A stretch of 12,446 nt of DNA, taken from Bacteroidota bacterium (GTDB lineage Bacteria > Bacteroidota > Bacteroidia > UKL13-3). Of the stretch, positions 1 to 6,683 are shown one piece after another. Position 1 is the stretch's first letter. Every line of letters begins with the position of its first letter. Under the pieces are notes generated by a model, which made no database searches, had not been told where the DNA came from, and was given only the letters and a program-made list of their open reading frames with translations. The stretch covers positions 1 through 12,446 of the forward strand of contig CANFSD010000034.1 in the NCBI GenBank assembly GCA_947449515.1, given 5' to 3'. A program made the translations under genes and the position numbers.

Positions 1-574
1 AAGCTTGAAGATGCTGGTTAAATGGGTAGTAAATAAAAAATCCAATGGAGGTGCTGATGATTACTTTTCCCTCATTTTGGCATTTTAAATCGGTTATTGG
101 TTCGCTGATGCCAATATTTTTAAAAGACTTTTTTTCTAAATCATAACTCCACAAGCCATTTTTACCTGCAATTAAAATCTCCTTGTTTAGTAACCATATT
201 TTGTTGGGTTCTTCAATGGTATTGGGTGGGAAAGGAAATGAACGTATTATTTTATCGTTTAAATCTAAGTAGTGAATTTGGTACTGGGTTAGGAAACCCA
301 GTTTGAAGGTATTCCCTTGAATGGCAAGGATTGCGCCATCAAAATTGTTTTGTTTTTCTGCCTCATAAACAGATTCAAATACGAACCCATCATAGCTTAA
401 TAAGCCATTAGGGGTGCCAATCCACATGTATCCTTTTTGGTCTTGAAAAATTGCCGAAATGCTAATTTGCGGTAAACCATTTTCTTCGTTGAGGTGTTCA
501 AACGGATAGTTCTGGCCTTTCAATTGAAATTGCACACCAATAAATAGCAGGATAAAAAGTATTTTTGTGCGCAC
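1..574 (-). CDS. Two-component-regulator-type beta-propeller protein, N-terminal part (runs off left edge)
   Basis: About 191 codons read without a stop from 574 to the window edge, so the gene is partial and its C-terminus is unseen. The only usable start is GTG at 572-574; an in-frame TGA lies three codons upstream and no ATG occurs near the signal sequence. The N-terminus (MRTKILFILLFIGVQFQLKGQ) is a signal peptide, so the protein is exported. It is followed by NEENGLPQISISAIFQD and GYMWIGTPNGLLSYDG at about residues 29-63, which match the 'two-component regulator propeller' repeat (GL-S-v-v--i-qD--G-lWiGT--GL--yDG). A second blade-like segment, ILIAGKNGLWSYD, lies near residue 140. In this family the propeller is a periplasmic ligand sensor that often precedes a histidine kinase, an AraC or LuxR regulator, or a diguanylate cyclase. 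Which output domain this copy carries cannot be seen. It is divergent from prmA with 42 bp between starts. Confidence 0.8.
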   Translation of the reverse strand, partial: MRTKILFILLFIGVQFQLKGQNYPFEHLNEENGLPQISISAIFQDQKGYMWIGTPNGLLSYDGFVFESVYEAEKQNNFDGAILAIQGNTFKLGFLTQYQIHYLDLNDKIIRSFPFPPNTIEEPNKIWLLNKEILIAGKNGLWSYDLEKKSFKNIGISEPITDLKCQNEGKVIISTSIGFFIYYPFNQHLQA

Positions 575-616
575 TATTGTTCAAATTTTGAAACCAAATT
601 AGTATTTTAATTTTCA

Positions 617-1441
617 ATGCAAAACTATATTTCATGTGATATTCAAGTTCCATCTGAATTGGTGGACATATTGGTTGCCGAAATGGGTGATTTAGGATTC
701 GAGGGATTTATTGAAACGGAAAATGGTTTTGAAGCCTATTTGCCTGAAACTGATTTTCAAGAATTGGCATTAATTGCCTTGTTCGAAAAATATGAAATTC
801 CGTCATCGGCGTTGCAAACCAAATTGGTAGCGCCACAAAATTGGAATGCAGATTGGGAAAGAAATTTCGAGCCAGTTTGCATAGCGCAGCAATTGCGCGT
901 TCGTGCACCCTTTCATGAGGCGGACCCTGCTTTTGCAATGGAACTATTAATTCAACCCAAAACATCTTTTGGAACTGGTCACCATGAAACTACCTATACC
1001 ATTATGCGTTTAATGTTGGAGATGGATTTGAAGGGGAAGTCTGTTTTTGATTATGGAAGTGGTACAGGTATTCTGGCCATATTGGCAATGAAATTAGGCG
1101 CTAAAGATGTTTTTGCCAACGATATTGATTTATGGGCAGCAGAAAATATTTTTGAAAATATGGCATTAAACCAAGTAGAAGGAATCTCTTTTTTGCAAGG
1201 AGACTTAAGTATTGCTCCTGCTGGACCCTACGAAATTATTTTGGCCAATATCAATAAAAATATCCTTCTTACGAGCTTCCAAGGAATGCGTCCACTCTTA
1301 AAAGAGGGAGGTAATTTATTGATCAGTGGATTTTATGAAAGTGATCTTCCCGACTTGCTATTGGTTGCCGAAAAAGTTGGCTTTAAATTGCTAAACCAAG
1401 TAACTAAGAATGGTTGGACAGCGGCAACGCTTACAGTATAA
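617..1441 (+). CDS. prmA: Ribosomal protein L11 methyltransferase
   Basis: This 274-residue protein is a cytoplasmic, SAM-dependent class I methyltransferase that trimethylates amino groups of ribosomal protein L11. The N-terminal third (about 1-95) is the substrate-recognition domain, with an acidic stretch and the conserved NWNADWERNFEP segment near 75-86. The catalytic Rossmann domain begins with FGTGHHETT (118-126), the characteristic PrmA linker motif. It continues with DYGSGTGILAI (145-155), the SAM-binding glycine motif, then the acidic FANDID (167-171) and NINKN (211-215), equivalent to the N-[IP] catalytic-site motif of the family. The length is slightly under the roughly 290 residues of E. 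coli PrmA and normal for Bacteroidota. The ATG at 617 is the first start after the divergent promoter gap. The stop TAA (1439-1441) directly abuts the stop of the convergent gene. No L11 gene is in view. Confidence 0.95.
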   Translation: MQNYISCDIQVPSELVDILVAEMGDLGFEGFIETENGFEAYLPETDFQELALIALFEKYEIPSSALQTKLVAPQNWNADWERNFEPVCIAQQLRVRAPFHEADPAFAMELLIQPKTSFGTGHHETTYTIMRLMLEMDLKGKSVFDYGSGTGILAILAMKLGAKDVFANDIDLWAAENIFENMALNQVEGISFLQGDLSIAPAGPYEIILANINKNILLTSFQGMRPLLKEGGNLLISGFYESDLPDLLLVAEKVGFKLLNQVTKNGWTAATLTV

Positions 1442-2467
1442 TTATTCCATATAAGGGAATACTACTTCTGTTAACCATTTGCTGGTATCTGCTTCTAGTT
1501 GCGGATCTGTTAAATAAAATTCCATCGGTGCTGCGCTTGGCTTTAAATTGTTTTGTGCCAAGTATTCAAAACCTTTTTGGTAAATCGGACTGATCTTATC
1601 GTAATTGCCATAATATTTTACCACCAACCATTTTCCTGGTGCCAATTGTGATGATTTCATTGGTTCTTTAGTATTTAATAGCTGCTCTGTGGCCATCGCA
1701 GCTTGCATATCGTACACATCGCCAAAGGCCGAGTAATTAATGGTGAAAGGAGCTGCAATTGTTTTAACATTTTGTTGGTTCAATTCATTTTGTAGGAGTG
1801 AATAAAATTCGCCTAATTTTTGGCTTATTTCTGCCCCCTTAAGTTTGTTACGGATACCGATATAATTAAAACCAGTAAATTCTCTTTTTTCAGCTTCAAA
1901 TTCTCCCACGTAAATCAGAGGAGTTGCTTCCACAATTTTTTTGATATTGCCCAAACCTTTTTCAAAATCAGGACCAACCATTTGGTCCATCATTAAAAAG
2001 AAATACTTGCTGAAAGGCCTATAAAACATAGGGATTTGATCACTGTTGTTTTCAATTGCCCACGTGATTTTGCACGCATCATTACTTGGAATAAAGCTAA
2101 AGGTTACGTTTGCTACACCAGATTCTCTGAAGCGCATCAGTGCCTTAATGAGGGTGTCGGGGTAAGATTCAACAATTTGTAATGAACCTTCACCTAATTG
2201 CGGATTATTACTTTTCCAAGAAAAGGAAGCACCTGCGCCTTCATAAATTGCGGTAAAATCAAATTGTGCCGTAGAATCTAATTGGTGCCAAGGACTCCAT
2301 TTGTTCCATTCCTTTAGGTTATTAACCAATTTAAAAACTTGTTTGCTCTGGGCTTTTACTTCAATAGAGCGTTCAACCTTAACAGTATTTGGCAAAACCA
2401 ATGAAATAAGTAACAATAAAACAATAATGGCTGTTAGGGTAAAGAGGGTGTTTTTTAAAATTTTCAT
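1442..2467 (-). CDS. Membrane-anchored SRPBCC (START-like) protein with C-terminal GyrI-like effector-binding domain
   Basis: This is a 341-residue protein. Residues about 7-26 form one hydrophobic helix (FTLTAIIVLLLLISLVLP), best read as an N-terminal membrane anchor that leaves the rest outside the cytoplasm. Residues about 30-180 resemble the SRPBCC/polyketide-cyclase fold: VERSIEVKAQSKQVFKLVNN followed by the family's LKEWNKWSPW, then alternating beta strands (SFSWKSN, GSLQIVES, VTFSF, KITWAIE) and a long C-terminal helix. Residues about 185-341 resemble the GyrI-like small-molecule-binding (AraC effector-binding) domain, with EFTGFNYIGIR, the PGKWLVVKYYGNYDKI segment and a terminal EFYLTDP-type strand. 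Both folds bind small hydrophobic ligands, but the ligand and role here are unknown. It lies 52 bp downstream of the MBL hydrolase on the same strand and could be cotranscribed with it, although a -7-like TATTTTTG occurs in that gap. Its stop abuts that of prmA. Confidence 0.8.
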   Translation of the reverse strand: MKILKNTLFTLTAIIVLLLLISLVLPNTVKVERSIEVKAQSKQVFKLVNNLKEWNKWSPWHQLDSTAQFDFTAIYEGAGASFSWKSNNPQLGEGSLQIVESYPDTLIKALMRFRESGVANVTFSFIPSNDACKITWAIENNSDQIPMFYRPFSKYFFLMMDQMVGPDFEKGLGNIKKIVEATPLIYVGEFEAEKREFTGFNYIGIRNKLKGAEISQKLGEFYSLLQNELNQQNVKTIAAPFTINYSAFGDVYDMQAAMATEQLLNTKEPMKSSQLAPGKWLVVKYYGNYDKISPIYQKGFEYLAQNNLKPSAAPMEFYLTDPQLEADTSKWLTEVVFPYME

Positions 2468-2496
2468 TGGATGGTGGTCATTACAAAATGGAAGGG

Positions 2497-2504
2497 CAAA
2501 AATA
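2497..2504 (-). promoter_or_regulatory. Candidate Bacteroidota -7 element before the SRPBCC/GyrI gene
   Basis: On the minus strand, TATTTTTG matches TAnnTTTG exactly, and a transcript starting just after it would have a leader of about 24-28 nt before the ATG at 2467. I see no TTG at the usual 17-23 nt upstream, and the region is AT-rich, so a chance match is quite possible. If real, it would give the gene its own promoter rather than full dependence on the MBL hydrolase upstream. Confidence 0.22.
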
Positions 2505-2519
2505 TGTTTTTTTGAAGTC

Positions 2520-3167
2520 TTAGCTTAAAATTCCTACATACGGATTGAATTTCTTTTCATGTCCAACAGTGGTTATTGGACCATGTCCGGAATATACTTT
2601 GGTTTCGTCTGGCAAGGCAAAAATAACATTTTTAATACTTTGAACTAAGCGTTCTTGGTTTCCACCCGGCAAATCGGTTCGGCCAATACTTTCATGGAAT
2701 AAGGCATCTCCAGCAATGAGCATCATTGATTCTACATTGTAAAAACTGAGGGATGCAATGGAATGACCGGGGGTAAAGAGGGCTTTTAGTGTTGAATTTC
2801 CTATAGTTATTTCTTGGTTTTCTTCAATAAATACAAGGTTTTCGGGAATCTCGAATTTTGGTAAACCAAACATGGCTGCCCACCTGTCGGTATCTTTATA
2901 AGTAAACAACTCCCCTTCGTGCAGGTGCAGCGGTAATTGGTATTTTTCGGCCACAAAAATATTGCCCAAAATATGGTCGATATGGCAGTGGGTATTGATT
3001 AAAAATGAGGGCTTTAACTGATTATTAGTGATAAAATCCGTGAGCATTTTTTGTTCGCTGGCATTGGCACAGCCCGGATCTATGATGGCACATTGGTGGG
3101 ATTCGTCCCAAATGATATAGGTGTTTTCCTGAAAATCATTGAAAACAAAAGATTGAATCTGTAACAT
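2520..3167 (-). CDS. MBL-fold metallo-hydrolase (glyoxalase II / YcbL-like)
   Basis: This 215-residue cytoplasmic protein belongs to the metallo-beta-lactamase superfamily. All metal ligands expected for the glyoxalase II-type dinuclear site are visible: THCHIDH (H60, H62, D64, H65), the histidine of FTPGHS (H135), the aspartate of IAGDALF (D154) and the histidine of YSGHGP (H195). The GRTDLPGGN segment (162-170) is typical of the YcbL/ETHE1-like branch of hydroxyacylglutathione hydrolase relatives. The protein lacks the extra C-terminal helical domain of full-length GloB (about 250 residues). The likely reaction is hydrolysis of a thioester or related small-molecule bond, but the substrate is not defined; many Bacteroidota have no glutathione, so calling it gloB would be an over-reach. 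The start is ATG 3165-3167. The gene is divergent from the large propeller/barrel gene (120 bp gap) and precedes the SRPBCC/GyrI gene on the same strand. Confidence 0.9.
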   Translation of the reverse strand: MLQIQSFVFNDFQENTYIIWDESHQCAIIDPGCANASEQKMLTDFITNNQLKPSFLINTHCHIDHILGNIFVAEKYQLPLHLHEGELFTYKDTDRWAAMFGLPKFEIPENLVFIEENQEITIGNSTLKALFTPGHSIASLSFYNVESMMLIAGDALFHESIGRTDLPGGNQERLVQSIKNVIFALPDETKVYSGHGPITTVGHEKKFNPYVGILS

Positions 3168-3287
3168 GGTGCAAAAGTGCCCATTCCAAATGGTTTAGGA
3201 AACACTTTTTCTAATTTCACCCAATTTTTACTAAAATTTATTTCGGCATCTCGCGTTTTTCCTGCAAATTTGGTAAGAATTTAATTG

Positions 3288-6200
3288 ATGCGTACCCAAC
3301 TTAAAATAGGATTTTGGCTAATGGTCTTCTCTTTTTTGCCTTTAAGGCATTTAAGCGGACAGGGAATTAACAGCCCTTTTGGTCAAAATAGGATACAATA
3401 TGGACGCTTTGATTGGAGTTTTGTGCGCACAGAAAACTATGATGCCTTCTTTTATTCAGGGGGAAGAGAATTGGCAACTTTTTGCATTAAATATGCCGAA
3501 GCCAATATGCCATCGATGGAGAAAATTTTGGACCATCGTTTAGGCGGTAGGATCGAAATAATATGCTACAATACATTGAGCGATCACAAGCAAAGTAATT
3601 TTGGGTTGGAAGAAATTGCACTGAATACAGGGGGATATACCAATGTGGTGAACAATCGCATATTGGTATATTTTAATGGTGATCACGCAGATTTGGCTCG
3701 GCAAATAAAAGAAGGTCTTGCGCTGGTTTTGCTCAACGAATTGTTATATGGAGGGTCCTTGCAAGAGCGCATTCAAAATGCGGCCTTATTAAATTTGCCA
3801 CAATGGTATATGCAAGGTTTAACCTCTTATTTGTCGCAGGCATGGGATGTTGATATGGACAATAAGATGAAGGATGTCTTGCAAAGCAAAAAGAAATTTA
3901 GGTTCAATAGGCTTTGTCAAAAAGACCCTGTTTTTGCGGGCCATTCTTTGTGGAAATTTATCTCAGATAAGTACGAGGCAGATGTGATACCTAATATGGT
4001 ATACATTACCAAGCTTACTAGAAATTACGAAAGTGCATTTTTATATGTAACCAATTTAGAGTTCAGAGAAATTCAAAAAGATTACTTGGCATTTTACCAA
4101 AATTTATATGCCAAAGAAGCCAGTTTATTAGATGATTTTCCATCAAACAGTTTTAAAATTAAGAAGCGCATAGCGCCTTATATTTTGCCTGAGATGAAGG
4201 CCAGCCCTAAAGGAAATTATTTGGCATTTACCTCCAATAAAAATGGAAAATTTAGGATCTGGTTGATGGATTTAAAAACCGGGAAAACCAAACGAATTTT
4301 TAAAGGCGGTTTAAAGTACAATCAATTAATTATAGACCATTCTTTTCCTTTATTGGCATGGCAAGCAGGTGGTGATAAGCTTGCCTATGTTTATGAAAAA
4401 AAGGCGCAAGTATATATGCGCACGGTTGATTTGGTAAACAAAAAAGAGGAAACCATTCGCTTTTTGAAATTTGATAAAATAACCGGTTTTGATTTTAGTG
4501 AAAATGGAAGAACCATAGTTGTTTCTGCCATTAGAAAAGGGCAAAGTGATTTGTATACTTATGATATTCCAACAAGAAAAGAAAGGCAAATTACTTTCGA
4601 TTTTTATGATGATATCAATCCAAGATTTGTAGATTTTTCAAGTAAAATTTTATTTGCCTCGAACCGAAAAAGAGACTCTTTGGGTGTTGGCATAAAAACG
4701 CAATTGGACGAGGATAATAATTTTGATATTTTTCAATACGATTTAGAAACCAATAACAGAAAGTTAAAGCGTTTAAGCAATACACCTTATATCAATGAAA
4801 CGCAGCCTATAGATTATAATAGGCAATATTTTGCTTATTTATCTGAATACAATGGGGTGAGAAACCGCTATGCATCAAGGGTTGAGGAGGTTTATGATTT
4901 TACTGAAATTAATATCAAATACCTAGATAGCTTGCAAAAAGATATGGATACCTTGGTGTATACTGAAGCACCTACTTGGTCGGGAAAATCATTTGTATAC
5001 CAAGGGAAAAACATTGTATTGGATAACAAGGTTGAGCGCATAGATACGATTGTTCATTTAAAGGACATTGTTTATACCTATCCTTTAACCAATTATAAAA
5101 AGAATATTTTGGCCCACGATATGTCTGTGCAAGGGAAACAGGTTTATGACTTGGTTTTGGATAAAGGGAAGTATTCAATTCATTCATCAGATATTATTAA
5201 AAATGTAGAATCGGCTTCAGAACAGGTTGAAACCTATCCTAATATGTATCGCCTAAAAACGGGCTATGCAACTGTACCTTTTGTATCGGGACCAATGGAG
5301 TTTAAAAGCCTCAACGGCAATCCAGATGAAGTATTAACGCAGACCGAAGTGCGTGTACCAGTAGATACCAATGCTTATTTCTTTGTGAATGATTTTACTG
5401 AAGCAGATTTTAAAAGACCTGCTTATATCTTGGTAAATAAAGCGAATGAAAACCCCTTGAGCCGCAAAAATCTTAAGATCAATGCACCACGTTTTTATGA
5501 CGTAACTTTCTTTACAGACAAGGTTGTAACACAATTAGACAATAGTATAATCAACACCTATTATCAGCCAATTTCACCTGCAGCACAACAGATGTTTAAT
5601 CCAGGAATGAACATGATGTTTAAGTTGGGTATGATAGATTTGTTTGAAGATTATAGAATTACAGGAGGCTTACGTGTGGCATTTGATTTGTCTGGATATG
5701 ATTATTTTGCCAGTTTAGAAACACTCAAGAAAAGGTTAGACCATAAGTTTGTGTTCTACCGTCAGAGTAGGTTGGGTGGCTCTCCAGAGCAAGTGAGTTA
5801 TAAAAATTTATCCCATGAATTGCGTTATATTTTAAAAATCCCATTCAGTCCTGTTAGCAGTTTTAGGGTGGCTACTTTTTACCGCCAAGACAGAGATATA
5901 ATTCGTTCTTCTGACATTCCTACTTTGGATTCAAACGATAAAGTTACCCATTGGTTGGGCGGAAAATTGGAATATGTTTTTGACAATACAGTTCCAAAGG
6001 GAATGAACTTATGGAATGGCACGCGTTTCAAAGTTTTCTATGAGCATTATAGCAATATGAGTAACTGGGATGTGCAGCTCAATACTTTGGGATTTGATTT
6101 TAGGCACTATCAAAAAATACACCGACAAATAATTTGGGCAACACGTTTCACTGCCAATACTTCATTTGGTCCTGCAAGGGTGGTTTATTACCTTGGAGGA

Positions 6201-6683
6201 GTAGAGAATTGGCTTCCTGCCCGCTTTAACAATGAAATTGCTACGGCTACAGATAGGAATTATATTTTTCAAGCTTTGGCTTGCAATTTGCGTGGTTTTG
6301 AGCAGAATATTAGAAATGGAAATTCCTTTGCTTTAATGAATATGGAAATTCGCATGCCTTTATTTCAATATGCCTTGAACCGCACCTTGCGCAGTGATTT
6401 CCTAAATAATTTTCAGGTTGTTCCATTCTTTGATATGGGAACTGCTTGGGTTGGATCTAATCCATACAGTGATCAAAATACATTTAACCAAAAGGTGTTT
6501 GAAAATGGACCAATAAAGGCCAAGGTTATAAACGTGCGCGACCCAATTGTTGCTGGATTTGGTGGCGGTTTGCGCTCTAAGTTATTTGGTTATTTTGTGC
6601 GTTTTGATACAGCCTGGGGTATACAAGATGGAGAGGTTGCAAGTAAGCCGCTTTATTATGTTTCCTTGAGTTTAGATTTTTAA
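3288..6683 (+). CDS. Exported TolB-like propeller protein with degenerate peptidase-like N-domain and C-terminal Omp85-like barrel
   Basis: This is a protein of 1131 residues from ATG 3288; a TTG codon lies immediately upstream, but the ATG gives the natural signal peptide. (a) Residues 1-25 (MRTQLKIGFWLMVFSFLPL...SGQG) are a signal peptide. (b) Residues about 30-270 resemble a gluzincin/peptidase MA domain: IKEGLALVLLNELLYGG sits where HExxH is expected (EGLAL at 142-146) and LPQWYMQGLTSYLS where W-x-x-E-G is expected (Q176), so zinc and catalytic residues are missing. (c) Residues about 295-480 are PD40/TolB propeller blades (PKGNYLAFTSNKNGKFRIWLM; SENGRTIVVSAIRKGQSDLY; SKILFASNRKRDS). (d) A middle region without recognised motifs spans about 530-780. 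(e) Residues about 784-1131 form many amphipathic strands with YLGG, NLRGFEQN (L1001-F1004, the Omp85 loop-6 (V/L)RG(F/Y) motif), MNMEIRMPL, VVPFFDMGTAW and the C-terminal aromatic signal LSLDF. I infer an outer-membrane protein with a periplasmic propeller. Its substrate or role is unknown. Its stop overlaps that of recQ. Confidence 0.8.
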   Translation: MRTQLKIGFWLMVFSFLPLRHLSGQGINSPFGQNRIQYGRFDWSFVRTENYDAFFYSGGRELATFCIKYAEANMPSMEKILDHRLGGRIEIICYNTLSDHKQSNFGLEEIALNTGGYTNVVNNRILVYFNGDHADLARQIKEGLALVLLNELLYGGSLQERIQNAALLNLPQWYMQGLTSYLSQAWDVDMDNKMKDVLQSKKKFRFNRLCQKDPVFAGHSLWKFISDKYEADVIPNMVYITKLTRNYESAFLYVTNLEFREIQKDYLAFYQNLYAKEASLLDDFPSNSFKIKKRIAPYILPEMKASPKGNYLAFTSNKNGKFRIWLMDLKTGKTKRIFKGGLKYNQLIIDHSFPLLAWQAGGDKLAYVYEKKAQVYMRTVDLVNKKEETIRFLKFDKITGFDFSENGRTIVVSAIRKGQSDLYTYDIPTRKERQITFDFYDDINPRFVDFSSKILFASNRKRDSLGVGIKTQLDEDNNFDIFQYDLETNNRKLKRLSNTPYINETQPIDYNRQYFAYLSEYNGVRNRYASRVEEVYDFTEINIKYLDSLQKDMDTLVYTEAPTWSGKSFVYQGKNIVLDNKVERIDTIVHLKDIVYTYPLTNYKKNILAHDMSVQGKQVYDLVLDKGKYSIHSSDIIKNVESASEQVETYPNMYRLKTGYATVPFVSGPMEFKSLNGNPDEVLTQTEVRVPVDTNAYFFVNDFTEADFKRPAYILVNKANENPLSRKNLKINAPRFYDVTFFTDKVVTQLDNSIINTYYQPISPAAQQMFNPGMNMMFKLGMIDLFEDYRITGGLRVAFDLSGYDYFASLETLKKRLDHKFVFYRQSRLGGSPEQVSYKNLSHELRYILKIPFSPVSSFRVATFYRQDRDIIRSSDIPTLDSNDKVTHWLGGKLEYVFDNTVPKGMNLWNGTRFKVFYEHYSNMSNWDVQLNTLGFDFRHYQKIHRQIIWATRFTANTSFGPARVVYYLGGVENWLPARFNNEIATATDRNYIFQALACNLRGFEQNIRNGNSFALMNMEIRMPLFQYALNRTLRSDFLNNFQVVPFFDMGTAWVGSNPYSDQNTFNQKVFENGPIKAKVINVRDPIVAGFGGGLRSKLFGYFVRFDTAWGIQDGEVASKPLYYVSLSLDF

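Noticed and set aside
1..6. HindIII site exactly at the left edge, considered as a clone boundary.
   Set aside because: AAGCTT also occurs near 4010 and 4378, so the site does not show that the window is a restriction fragment end.
708..965. Open frame on the minus strand inside prmA (and similar frames inside the propeller/barrel gene, recQ and the kinase).
   Set aside because: These frames lie opposite clearly conserved coding sequence, show no family motifs and have compositions expected of antisense shadows in AT-rich DNA.
3285..3287. TTG codon immediately upstream of the ATG of the propeller/barrel gene as a possible start.
   Set aside because: The adjacent ATG at 3288 is preferred and gives the same signal peptide; nothing supports the TTG.
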